Below are positions 7,636-13,688 of a DNA stretch of 13,688 bases, piece by piece. A program made the translations under genes and the position numbers. The notes under the pieces are model-generated. The model saw only the letters and a program-made list of their open reading frames with translations. It was not told where the DNA came from and searched no databases. Within the stretch, counting starts at the first letter, position 1. Each line of letters opens with the position of its first letter. Source of the stretch: Acidobacteriota bacterium (GTDB lineage: Bacteria > Acidobacteriota > Vicinamibacteria > Vicinamibacterales > UBA2999); contig CANJYC010000017.1 of NCBI GenBank assembly GCA_947478985.1, positions 1 to 13,688 on the forward strand. Direction: 5' to 3'.

Positions 7636-8700
7636 ATGGCCACACGCTTCTCCATCGTCCTCGCCGTTGTATTCGCGGCCAGCGCGGCCGTGCCTGGCGT
7701 CAGCGTGGCGCAAACATTCAAGGTTGAGAAGTTCGACATCAGGGGCGACGGCGGCACCGACTACATCGCCGTCGAATCGGCGACCGGCCGTGTGTTCGTG
7801 TCACGAACCAACCACATGATGGTGGTCGAGGGCGCCACCGGCAAGGTGCTCGGTGACATGCCAAACATGCCGGGCGTGCATGGGGCCGGCTTCGCGTCCA
7901 GGGCCGGTCACGGCTTCACCACCAACAGCGGCGACATGACCGTCACGATGTTCGACCTGAAGACGCTGGCCGTCATCAAGCAGATCAAGATTGGTCCCGG
8001 CCTCGACGGCATCATGTACGACGAGCCGGACGACAAGATCATCCTGACCAATCACAGTCAGCCGGGCACGCTCACCGCGATCGATCCGCGGAGCGGTGAC
8101 ATCGTCGCCACGGTCACGCTCGAGGACGACGCACCAGAGGGCGCAGCCGCCGACGGCCGCGGGCATATTTTCGTCAACAACGAGGGGACAAACACCATCC
8201 AGGTGATCGACACCAAGACCTGGAAGGCCACGGCCTCGTGGCCGCTCGCGCCGTGCGAGGGACCAACCGGCATCGCCTACGACAAAGCGTCAGACCGCAT
8301 CTTCTCGGGTTGCAGCACGAACTCCGTCGTCGTCAACGCCACCACCGGCAAGGTGGTAGCCACGCTGAAGAACGGCACGCGGGTCGATGCGCTGGGATGG
8401 GATCCGTCGAAGAAGCTGCTCTTGATTCCAAACGGGGGTGAGGGCAACGTCACCGTTGTGCACCAGGATTCGCCCGACAAGTACACCGTCGTGGCGACGG
8501 TCCCCACGTTCGCCGGCGCAAAGACGATCGCCGTCGACCCGGTGACCCACAACGCCTATCTCTTCCAGCCGGAGCGCGGTCCGGCGCCGGCGCCGGAGCC
8601 TGGTGCGGCGCCTCCGGTGGCGGGACGCGGCGGACGTGGACGAGGACGGGGCCCGCAGGGTCCGGTCATCGCGTCGTGGTTTATCGCGCTTAGACCGTAA
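7636..8700 (+). CDS. Secreted YVTN/YncE-like beta-propeller protein
   Basis: 354-aa exported protein. ATG 7636 is preceded by AGGAGG at 7626-7631; the open frame reaching 7336 upstream is a shadow of the protease gene. Residues 1-26 form a signal peptide ending VAQ. The mature part is built of repeated units of the form 'aVD-P-x-tgxvyvsn...-vsvID-xxT-xkvvatI', for example at 42-70, 130-160, 175-200, 210-245 and 296-310. This is typical of YVTN-family seven-bladed propellers. Cys207 and Cys226 could pair. Near the C-terminus an unusual Pro/Ala then Gly/Arg-rich insert (about 313-342) sits before the last strand SWFIALRP. Such propellers are often binding proteins; no catalytic residues can be named. 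It is divergent from the M16 protease and convergent with the OB-fold gene. Confidence 0.88.
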   Translation: MATRFSIVLAVVFAASAAVPGVSVAQTFKVEKFDIRGDGGTDYIAVESATGRVFVSRTNHMMVVEGATGKVLGDMPNMPGVHGAGFASRAGHGFTTNSGDMTVTMFDLKTLAVIKQIKIGPGLDGIMYDEPDDKIILTNHSQPGTLTAIDPRSGDIVATVTLEDDAPEGAAADGRGHIFVNNEGTNTIQVIDTKTWKATASWPLAPCEGPTGIAYDKASDRIFSGCSTNSVVVNATTGKVVATLKNGTRVDALGWDPSKKLLLIPNGGEGNVTVVHQDSPDKYTVVATVPTFAGAKTIAVDPVTHNAYLFQPERGPAPAPEPGAAPPVAGRGGRGRGRGPQGPVIASWFIALRP

Positions 8701-8704
8701 CCGT

Positions 8705-8736
8705 TGTGCGCCGCTGTCGCGTGACGGCGGCGCGTA
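8705..8736. terminator. Stem-loop between convergent genes (likely bidirectional terminator)
   Basis: GCGCCGCTGTC (8708-8718) pairs with GACGGCGGCGC (8723-8733) with one G-U pair around a GCGT loop. Weaker pairs extend it outwards. It fills the 36-bp gap between the stop codons of two convergent genes. There is no real T-tract, so intrinsic strength is uncertain. Confidence 0.55.
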
Positions 8737-9432
8737 CTACTTCTCGACGGAACACTCGTCGAGCGTAACCATCTCCCAATCGCCGTCGTAGACCGGTATG
8801 CACGAGAGGATGACCCGGTCGCCCGGCTTCAGTTCCTTCAACTGGGCGACATTCTTGGGAAACATCGCCTGCATGTAGTCCTTCGACTGCGCCCGGATCG
8901 CGATCTGCGCGAACGCCACTTCCTTGGGCCGTCCCCCGATTTCCGCAATCAACGCCGCCACCCGGACGTACCGCCCTGCGTAGCGATTGTGAGCTTCGAA
9001 GTCGTTCTCCCTGAAGGCCTGCAGCAGTTCGGCTGGGGTCATGGGGCCCTGTCCGACCGGTGCGCGCTCCGGAGGATGTTCCGCCGTGAACCCGGGCTCC
9101 GACGGTGGCGCATTGTTGTAGTCGATGTTCGATGCCGTCGACACGTCATCCTGCGATGGCCGGCTGCTCAGATAGAACGCGCCGATCGCCAGCGCCACGA
9201 GCACACCGACAACGGTCAGCGTGGAGGATGAGCTGGCAGGAGCCGCCTGAGTGTCATCAGGCTGATGCGCCTTCCCGCCACTGAATCGCCACAGCAGCAT
9301 CAGCGCCCCGACGAGCACGAACGCGGTGCCGACGAAAGGGTCCCGCAGGCGGTCGCGCTGGAGGAAGAGCAACGCGACATACGTCGCAAAGATCACTCGC
9401 CACTGTTCTGTGTTCGGCCGGACCGGTGTCAT
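8737..9432 (-). CDS. Membrane protein with C-terminal tRNA_anti-like OB-fold domain
   Basis: 231-aa protein. I chose ATG 9432, with GGAAG about 7 nt upstream, over a TTG at 9462 that falls on the terminator tract. Two hydrophobic segments, about 33-50 and 72-90, are separated by a polar Ser/Ala stretch; an earlier moderately hydrophobic stretch at 12-24 may also touch the membrane. After a Pro-rich linker (about 106-130), residues 131-231 look like the tRNA_anti-like OB-fold family: LLQAFRENDFEAHNRYAGR, a strand with VRVAALIAEIGG, then LKPGDRVILSCIP and a closing strand with Cys227. Despite the family name, most members are exported or membrane proteins of unknown role with no shown nucleic-acid binding. 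The OB domain probably faces the periplasm, an inference from the two TM segments. It lies directly after the terminator of the NHL gene. Confidence 0.8.
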   Translation of the reverse strand: MTPVRPNTEQWRVIFATYVALLFLQRDRLRDPFVGTAFVLVGALMLLWRFSGGKAHQPDDTQAAPASSSSTLTVVGVLVALAIGAFYLSSRPSQDDVSTASNIDYNNAPPSEPGFTAEHPPERAPVGQGPMTPAELLQAFRENDFEAHNRYAGRYVRVAALIAEIGGRPKEVAFAQIAIRAQSKDYMQAMFPKNVAQLKELKPGDRVILSCIPVYDGDWEMVTLDECSVEK

Positions 9433-9460
9433 ATTCTGCTTCCGTCGAAATCCAACGCTC

Positions 9461-9495
9461 AAAAAAAGAGGGCCGAGCCTTGCGGCTCAGCCCTC
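9461..9495 (-). terminator. Intrinsic (rho-independent) terminator of the NHL-repeat gene
   Basis: Read on the minus strand, GAGGGCTGAGCC pairs over 12 positions (one G-U) with GGCTCGGCCCTC around a GCAA tetraloop. Seven uridines follow (plus-strand A-tract 9461-9467). It starts 25 bp after the NHL stop codon and is the clearest terminator in the window. The uridine tract ends only 28 nt before the next gene's ATG at 9432. Confidence 0.93.
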
Positions 9496-9520
9496 CTCAA
9501 TAACACGACGTCGAATCGAA

Positions 9521-10906
9521 CTACTGCGCGGCAGCGCCGCCGCGACCAGGCGTCGGGTAGGGCACAACCTGCGCCGGGACAGCGGCGGGATTGGGCACAT
9601 ACGGGCCCCACGCCGCGTTCTTCGTCGGCTGCGGCGTCGGCGGCTCGTGCCGCTCGAGCATCATGCGGCGGACGACGGCCGCGTACACGTTGCCATCCGC
9701 ATCGACACCACCACCCTCGGGACCGCTGTGCACGTAGTCACGCGACTCGGCGTCCATGGCGTAGTAGGAAACCACACCCGTGAGCGCGTTGCCCACGCGG
9801 AAGCCCTTCTGCCAACCCGGGTTGTCCACACCGAACGACTCGGAGTCGAACACGTAGATGCGGTCGTCAGCGGTGATGTAGATACCGCTCGGGCGGCTGA
9901 ACTGACGCCATTCCTGGATGAAGTTACCTTCACGGTCCCAGATCTGGATGCGGTTGTTGCTGCGATCCGATACGAACAAGCGACCGCGGATGTCGATGGC
10001 GATCGAGTGCGGCTCGTCGAGCTGACCGGGCAGGTTGCCGCCCACCGGACCACGGGCGAGCAGCTTGATGAACTTGCCATCCGGGCCGTACTTGCCAACG
10101 GCGGCCTGGTTGCCCTGCTTCTGGTGGGACTCGGTGACGTAGACGAAGCCGTCGGCATCAACCACGACGTCGGTCGGCTGATAGAGGATGTTGCCGCCGA
10201 TCGGGCTCTCGACACCCCGGGTGCCGATCGTCATCAGGAGCTTGCCGTCCTTGCTCCACTTGGTGACTTCCATCGTGTTCTGGTCGGCGATCCAGACGTT
10301 GTTGTCCTTGTCGACCGCCATCCCGTGCGGACCTTCCGTGGCGCCGGCGCCAAAGCTGCGGACCAGCTTCCCGTTCTTATCCCACACGACGACCGGATCC
10401 TGCGGCTGGCCCTTGCAGCCGTTGTTGCGGCAGCGGAGCAGCGAGTAGATCAGGCCATCCGGGCCGGCTTCGGTGCCGATCGGCGACGGCCACTGGCCCT
10501 CGTAGTTGGCCGGGAGTTCGCCCCACGGCTGAATGCGCTTGTAGGGATTCGGGTAGTTGTTGCCCATGTTGATTGGGCCGTAGCTGCCGAGCAGCTGCTG
10601 GAGGTAGCGAACGGGGTTGCTCGACATGCCCTCGTTCTGCAGCGTGCGATCCACGTAGGGGTTCTGCATGCACGGCGTGCCGCCGGGGCGGCCGTTCGTT
10701 ACGCAGGGACCGCCGTTGCCACGGGGAGCGCTCGATCCGATGCCACCACCCGCACCAGCCGGAGCCGGGGCTGCCGGTGCACCACCAGCGCGGCCGCCGC
10801 CGCGGCCTGCCGGCGCCTGCGCGGACATGGCCATCCAAGACGCCGAGACAAGCACGGCCGTCACAATTAGAGGCAATAACGCTGAATTTTTCCGTCGACC
10901 TGACAT
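9521..10906 (-). CDS. Secreted NHL-repeat beta-propeller protein
   Basis: 461-aa exported protein. ATG 10906 has AAGGAG six nt upstream; a TTG at 10921 is part of that leader and unlikely to be the start. The signal peptide ends near SAQA-PAG at 29-31. A Gly/Ala/Pro/Arg low-complexity stretch (about 32-66) follows, then two cysteine pairs, Cys68/Cys79 and Cys159/Cys164, that may form disulfides. Residues about 140-415 contain NHL-type units such as GPHGMAVDKDNNVWIADQ, QPTDVVVDADGFVYVTES and EPHSIAIDIRGRLFVSDRSN. These build a propeller like those of peptidyl-amidating-lyase-type and other extracellular NHL proteins. The C-terminus is Pro-rich and ends in GRGGAAAQ. I see no clear metal site that would prove lyase activity. 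Transcribed alone, probably from the promoter at 11061-11088, and ended by a strong terminator. Confidence 0.9.
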   Translation of the reverse strand: MSGRRKNSALLPLIVTAVLVSASWMAMSAQAPAGRGGGRAGGAPAAPAPAGAGGGIGSSAPRGNGGPCVTNGRPGGTPCMQNPYVDRTLQNEGMSSNPVRYLQQLLGSYGPINMGNNYPNPYKRIQPWGELPANYEGQWPSPIGTEAGPDGLIYSLLRCRNNGCKGQPQDPVVVWDKNGKLVRSFGAGATEGPHGMAVDKDNNVWIADQNTMEVTKWSKDGKLLMTIGTRGVESPIGGNILYQPTDVVVDADGFVYVTESHQKQGNQAAVGKYGPDGKFIKLLARGPVGGNLPGQLDEPHSIAIDIRGRLFVSDRSNNRIQIWDREGNFIQEWRQFSRPSGIYITADDRIYVFDSESFGVDNPGWQKGFRVGNALTGVVSYYAMDAESRDYVHSGPEGGGVDADGNVYAAVVRRMMLERHEPPTPQPTKNAAWGPYVPNPAAVPAQVVPYPTPGRGGAAAQ

Positions 10907-11060
10907 GTCGTGCTCCTTCAAAAGGTGTTAGAGGCCACCAAGACGATAGAAAATATCAGAGGTTTTCCAGGTTTTCGCGGAAGACCACTTCTCGGACTCG
11001 CCCCGTGCCACAAACCCGCCCCTAGTTACTGCGCAGATTGGCCTGAATATACAAGCGCCG

Positions 11061-11088
11061 ATTTTAGCTCCGGCTGGCGGAGTGTCAA
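11061..11088 (-). promoter_or_regulatory. Sigma-70-like promoter with palindromic spacer, upstream of the NHL gene
   Basis: On the minus strand a perfect TTGACA (11083-11088) and TAAAAT (11061-11066, 5 of 6 to consensus) are separated by 16 nt. The spacer is itself a dyad: CTCCG and CGGAG around a 5-nt centre (11068-11082). The predicted start point near 11054 leaves a leader of about 150 nt before ATG 10906. The dyad could be an operator placed between the -35 and -10 boxes, an inference from position only. The leader also holds two AGGTTTTC copies (10960-10967 and 10969-10976, plus-strand reading). Confidence 0.6.
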
Positions 11089-11137
11089 GCGGGAAGCGAT
11101 ATTGCAGGGGTATTGCGACCGAAACAGCCGTGCAAAC

Positions 11138-12496
11138 TTACCGAGAACGGCGCTCGTTCCCGGTCTGAACGAGGTCAGTCCTCGTCGGCAGACGCTTCCG
11201 GCCCTGACTTGGATTGGCGGAGAGAGAGGGATTCGAACCCTCGGTAGAGTTTCCCCTACACACGCTTTCCAAGCGTGCTCCTTCAACCACTCGGACATCT
11301 CTCCTCGGGAGTGGAATCAACAGCTTACCGCGATCGACGGAACCCAACCAAACCGAACGTGACGTGGTTTGTGACGTTGCCGCACCAACCGCTATCGGCA
11401 GGGGTTCGGCGACGGCTTCCACCACCCCAGGCCGAGCGGCCTGCTCCTCGGCGTGCATCGCGTCGAGAGCGTCCAGCGCCTGGCGCTTTGCGTCGATCCG
11501 AATGTGGGAGTAATGCTCCAGCATCTTCCGTGAGAGATGGCCGGTGATTGACTCCATGACGTGGTCCGCAACGCCCATCTCCGCCAGTTCGGTGATCACG
11601 GTGTGTCGCAGGTCGTGGAACCGGAGCCCTGGCAACCCCGCCTCGTCACGCAAAGCCCGCCACGCTGTGTCCCATTTCCGTAGCGACTTGGTCGGGTCGA
11701 GCTTCCCCCACTGACACGCATGCCACAGGTAGTGATAATGCTCCATGAATCCGAGCTGGTCGAGACGCTCTACCATGCGGCCGAGTGCCTTCAGCGCCGA
11801 GGCATTCAGCGGGATGATGCGGTGACTCGATTGATTCTTGCTCCGCCGAATCACCACGATCTTCTTGCGCAGATCAACATCGGCTCGCCGGAGATGCTTG
11901 ACCTCCACCGGCCGCATGGACGTATTCGCCGCGACGACCGCCGCGCAGTAGACATGCTCCCAGTCTGGATTCTTGGCCGCCGCCTCGAATAGCCGTCTCT
12001 GCTCCTCAGGTGTCAATGCCCGGCCGACCACGCGCTGCCGTTCCGGTAATGGCTTGACGTGATCGGCAAGGGACCGCCACCGCCCACAGGACTTGAGGAC
12101 ACGGCTCAGTACGCCAATGTCCATGTTGATCGTGCGGTTGGCGATTCCCGCCTCGTGGCGAATACGCTGGAACTCGGCAATGGCCGTTACGGTGATTGCC
12201 GACAACTTCACGTCGCCGAAATGGCGTTTGACGATGCTCAGCCGCTCTTCTTCAAGCTCAAGGGTTCGCGGGGAACAACGCACCTTCTTCGCCGATAGGT
12301 AAGCCACAATCGCCGGAGCCAACGTCTTCGGGCCACTCTCGTCCTGCGAAACACTTCCACTCCTGGCGGCTTCGATCAGATCTCGTTCCAGCCGCTTTGC
12401 CTCCTGGAGCTTGGACGTGCGGAGGGGCTTGCGGTATCGCCGCCCCTCCACCGCAAAGTCCGTCCAATAGCGATCTCCCCGCTTCCATAGGCTCAT
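11138..12496 (-). CDS. Tyrosine recombinase/integrase whose frame runs through the tRNA-Ser gene
   Basis: 452-aa open frame; about residues 1-397 belong to the element. It should catalyse integration and excision of the element at the tRNA. The N-terminal part (1-50) is the AP2-like arm-binding type starting MSLWKRGDRYW. A SAM-like core-binding domain spans about 57-145. The catalytic domain (about 160-345) has the full set Arg195, Lys220, His294-x-x-Arg297, His320 and nucleophile Tyr329 in MLEHYSHI. The frame has no stop before the tRNA: residues about 398-428 are read from the tRNA-Ser gene and 429-452 from DNA beyond it. The C-terminal tail is therefore probably a product of integration and different in the circular form. 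ATG 12496 overlaps the stop of the HTH gene (ATGA), so translation is coupled; a GAGGAG lies about 14 nt upstream. Confidence 0.93.
   Translation of the reverse strand: MSLWKRGDRYWTDFAVEGRRYRKPLRTSKLQEAKRLERDLIEAARSGSVSQDESGPKTLAPAIVAYLSAKKVRCSPRTLELEEERLSIVKRHFGDVKLSAITVTAIAEFQRIRHEAGIANRTINMDIGVLSRVLKSCGRWRSLADHVKPLPERQRVVGRALTPEEQRRLFEAAAKNPDWEHVYCAAVVAANTSMRPVEVKHLRRADVDLRKKIVVIRRSKNQSSHRIIPLNASALKALGRMVERLDQLGFMEHYHYLWHACQWGKLDPTKSLRKWDTAWRALRDEAGLPGLRFHDLRHTVITELAEMGVADHVMESITGHLSRKMLEHYSHIRIDAKRQALDALDAMHAEEQAARPGVVEAVAEPLPIAVGAATSQTTSRSVWLGSVDRGKLLIPLPRRDVRVVEGARLESVCRGNSTEGSNPSLSANPSQGRKRLPTRTDLVQTGNERRSR
11169..11185 (-). terminator. Weak stem-loop downstream of tRNA-Ser
   Basis: ACGAGG and CCTCGT form a 6-bp stem with a 5-nt loop, about 30 nt beyond the tRNA CCA end. 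There is no long uridine tract. It could help end or process the tRNA transcript, but the support is positional only. Confidence 0.3.
11215..11304 (-). tRNA. tRNA-Ser (anticodon GGA), CCA encoded
   Basis: Read on the minus strand: acceptor GGAGAGA pairs with TCTCTCC, followed by discriminator G and a genomic CCA (11215-11217). The anticodon stem CACGC/GCGTG encloses TTGGAAA, giving anticodon GGA (serine UCC/UCU codons). A long variable arm (GTAG...CTAC) marks a class II tRNA. The T arm is GAGGG-TTCGAAT-CCCTC. All arms pair, so the gene looks functional. It is the presumed attachment site of the adjoining integrative element, which abuts the 5' end. Its promoter must therefore lie inside the 3' end of the integrase frame, so it is probably supplied by the element. 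Confidence 0.96.
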
Positions 12497-12711
12497 GATG
12501 CTCGCCCCGTCTCCTCGTCGCCGCCGACGGTAGCAGACGTCGTGCGGAGCGTGTCAACCCGGCACCCGTCGATATAGTCGCCGAGGTCCTCTGTCAGATA
12601 GCGCACGGCCCGCCCGAATCGTACGAATCGCGGACCCCGCCCTTGGTGTCGCCACGCCCGAAGGGTCGTGACTGAAAGGCCAAGGAGACCGGCGGCTTCA
12701 ACTTCGTTCAT
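12493..12711 (-). CDS. Excisionase-like helix-turn-helix DNA-binding protein
   Basis: 72-aa protein with a MerR/excisionase-type HTH (HTH_17-like): MNEVEAAGLLGLSVTTLRAW, then a wing with GRGPRFVRFGRAVRY and the closing helix LTEDLGDYIDGC. This is the usual small directionality factor or regulator beside tyrosine integrases, expected to bind att DNA and help excision or control int. I start it at ATG 12711, where the 'EVEAAGLLGLS' helix begins at the usual distance. An open frame continues upstream to 12819 but overlaps the zinc-ribbon gene. The stop overlaps the integrase ATG (ATGA), and the start lies 7 bp after the zinc-ribbon stop. No good Shine-Dalgarno is visible, fitting translation by coupling. 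Confidence 0.85.
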   Translation of the reverse strand: MNEVEAAGLLGLSVTTLRAWRHQGRGPRFVRFGRAVRYLTEDLGDYIDGCRVDTLRTTSATVGGDEETGRAS

Positions 12712-12718
12712 CGCGTGG

Positions 12719-12991
12719 TCAGACTGCACGGTAGTTGTCCGGGAGGACAAGAATCCTCCGTAGTTCATCGACGCATAGGTCGAGCTGTTCCAGGATTGCA
12801 ACCACAGCGGCTCGCTCACTCTGTCTTCGAGTTCTCATTCGACAGCGGTCCGAGCAATAGCCATTTCGGCGACGGCCTCCAATCGGTGATCCGCACTGTA
12901 GGCAGGATTGCCCCTCTGAGCCCGTCGTTCGGGTTTCCGACCGGCCATTTCCGATGGACAGGCCGCAATGCTTCGCCGCCGGGTCGCTCAC
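12719..12991 (-). CDS. Small zinc-ribbon protein of the integrative element
   Basis: 90-aa protein. The central part has CLQCGSPI, 10 further residues and then YCSDRCRMRTRRQ: four cysteines as CxxC and CxxxC (Cys30, Cys33, Cys47, Cys51), forming a treble-clef or ribbon-like zinc site followed by a basic stretch. The rest is a helical tail. Similar short 'C-x-x-C ... YCSDRCR' proteins are common beside integrases in high-GC bacteria; their role is unknown, and nucleic-acid binding is an inference from the basic helix. GTG 12991 overlaps the stop of the preceding gene (GTGA), supporting this start and coupled translation. The N-terminal 28 residues are not recognisable. Confidence 0.75.
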   Translation of the reverse strand: MSDPAAKHCGLSIGNGRSETRTTGSEGQSCLQCGSPIGGRRRNGYCSDRCRMRTRRQSERAAVVAILEQLDLCVDELRRILVLPDNYRAV

Positions 12992-13688
12992 AGGACACCT
13001 CCCTGCGAGCTGTGTTCACGAGATGTCCCCCCAACCTCAGCTTCTACCGTTACCTGATCACTCGCTCGGGGGGGAGATTGTGTGAAGTTCCCATCAGGAT
13101 TGATCTCTTGCAGGAGCCGTTTAGAAAGCGAGGATAGATGTTGGCCGTCAACCAATCCGAGGACCTCCAGTTCCTCACGGTCATACTTCTTGGTCGCCGA
13201 ATTTGAAGCGATCTTCCCCCCTTCAATCGCCCAATCCAACATCAGCCGTCGCCGAGCGGGGATGCAATCAAAGGCAGCTCGCCTCGCAGTCTCGAAGTCT
13301 TCACCTTCTGCGACTGCCCGGTGGGACAGTCGAGCACTTCCTTTGACAAGCTGACAGAGCTGCTGAGCAAGGCGTGTCGCCGATTCGGCTTGTGGTTCCC
13401 CAATGACCGACTTGTCCGGCCCCCCGCGCTGCACGTAAGACCTGGCACGTACGGCCATTTCTGCGAGTGCTGACAGCCGTCGGAGCATGGACTCCGAGAC
13501 TTGCGGCTCGACGGAAGACAGCGACTTGAAGAGGTCGTGAACTCCTCCAGTTAGCTCTGCTCTGGCCTTCTCCATGTCCTGCGTCATGGCACGTATTGCT
13601 GCTTCCTGGCCCGCACGCGCCATCCGCACCATCACAAAGCGATCACCGAGACTCTGAATCACGCTGTAGTGCTTGTCGATATCCTCCG
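12988..13688 (-). CDS. C-terminal part of a large element protein, possibly a replicative ATPase/helicase; truncated by the window edge
   Basis: 232 residues are visible and the frame stays open to the right edge, so the GTG at 13662 is probably internal. The visible N-terminal residues, DIDKHYSVIQSLGDRFVMVRM, resemble the region after the ATPase core in element-borne primase/helicase-like ATPases. There, an 'ID-x-H-x...LGDRF-x-x-x-R' strand is followed by a helical domain and a DNA-binding C-terminus. Helices at about 20-125 (LSALAEMAVRARSYVQRGG, ATRLAQQLCQLVKG) and a region ending EELEVLGLVDG fit that pattern. No Walker motif is in view, so the identity rests on remembered resemblance only. 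The final 35 residues are polar and probably disordered. The stop overlaps the GTG of the zinc-ribbon gene. Confidence 0.6.
   Translation of the reverse strand, partial: EDIDKHYSVIQSLGDRFVMVRMARAGQEAAIRAMTQDMEKARAELTGGVHDLFKSLSSVEPQVSESMLRRLSALAEMAVRARSYVQRGGPDKSVIGEPQAESATRLAQQLCQLVKGSARLSHRAVAEGEDFETARRAAFDCIPARRRLMLDWAIEGGKIASNSATKKYDREELEVLGLVDGQHLSSLSKRLLQEINPDGNFTQSPPRASDQVTVEAEVGGTSREHSSQGGVL

Larger units (their letters stand above)
11218..13688. mobile_element. Integrative element at tRNA-Ser, one end; continues past the right edge
   Basis: A tyrosine recombinase directly abuts a tRNA gene, preceded by an excisionase-like HTH protein, a small zinc-ribbon protein and the end of a larger protein, all in one minus-strand run with overlapping starts and stops. 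This is the normal core of a small integrative or satellite-like element. The left boundary is somewhere within the tRNA (11218-11304); the crossover base cannot be fixed without the other end. No second copy of a tRNA-Ser segment is seen in the window, so the other att site is beyond 13688. No conjugation, capsid or cargo genes are visible in this part. Confidence 0.8.

Noticed and set aside
3915..7727. Very long plus-strand open frames (795 codons at 3915-6302, 427 codons at 6444-7727)
   Set aside because: They lie opposite the M16 protease and response regulator, whose motifs and start signals are clear. The antisense translations are His/Arg/Val-rich without domains, as expected when a high-GC third position suppresses stops on the other strand.
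9326..10870. 514-codon plus-strand frame opposite the NHL gene
   Set aside because: Shadow of the NHL gene; no domain, low-complexity Arg-rich ends, and it crosses the intrinsic terminator of the real gene.
11026..11298. 90-codon frame beginning MSEWLKEHAWKACVGE
   Set aside because: It is the well-known false translation of a tRNA-Ser gene in another frame.
1..13688. CRISPR arrays, insertion sequences, defence islands, retrons
   Set aside because: No regularly spaced repeats, transposase motifs, reverse transcriptase motifs or recognisable defence genes were found in the window. Any cargo of the element would lie beyond the right edge.

Overview
The window is high-GC bacterial DNA, coding on both strands. 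Secreted and membrane proteins dominate: a two-PDZ HtrA protease, a PqqL-like M16 protease, a YVTN beta-propeller and an NHL beta-propeller with Gly/Arg/Ala/Pro-rich tails. That style, together with the type of integrase, suggests an Acidobacteriota-like soil or sediment bacterium (Vicinamibacteria would fit). This is an impression from gene content; there is no rRNA or other phylogenetic marker here to confirm it.

Left part (1-4.6 kb): the N-terminus of a VirJ-like secreted hydrolase (minus strand) runs off the left edge, preceded on the same strand by an HtrA/Do serine protease. A small secreted protein (2107-2496) is transcribed away from htrA across a 250-bp promoter region that carries repeated CATGAC boxes. 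It converges, over a perfect stem-loop, on a minus-strand run of M16 protease, OmpR-type response regulator and histidine kinase (7493 to 2522). The regulator and kinase genes overlap by 20 bp. Two envelope proteases, a two-component system and a VirJ-like protein in 7.5 kb look like an envelope protein-quality or stress neighbourhood, although no regulatory link is shown by the sequence itself.

Middle part (7.6-11.1 kb): a secreted YVTN/YncE-like propeller (plus strand) converges on a membrane-anchored OB-fold protein. Upstream of the latter lies a secreted NHL-repeat protein that ends in a textbook intrinsic terminator, placed directly before the OB-fold gene's start. A strong sigma-70-like promoter (TTGACA-16-TAAAAT) with a palindromic spacer sits about 150 nt upstream of the NHL gene.

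Right part (11.2 kb to the edge): a tRNA-Ser(GGA) gene with encoded CCA marks the end of an integrative element. The element's genes are all on the minus strand and tightly coupled: a 5'-truncated protein resembling the C-terminus of an element-borne replicative ATPase, a small four-cysteine zinc-ribbon protein, an excisionase-like HTH protein, and a tyrosine recombinase. The recombinase frame has no stop before the tRNA. It reads through the whole tRNA-Ser gene and ends in the flanking DNA, so the integrase C-terminus appears to be created by integration. The integrase lies on the 5' side of the tRNA rather than the usual 3' side, which is the most unusual structure in the window. The far end of the element is beyond the right edge.
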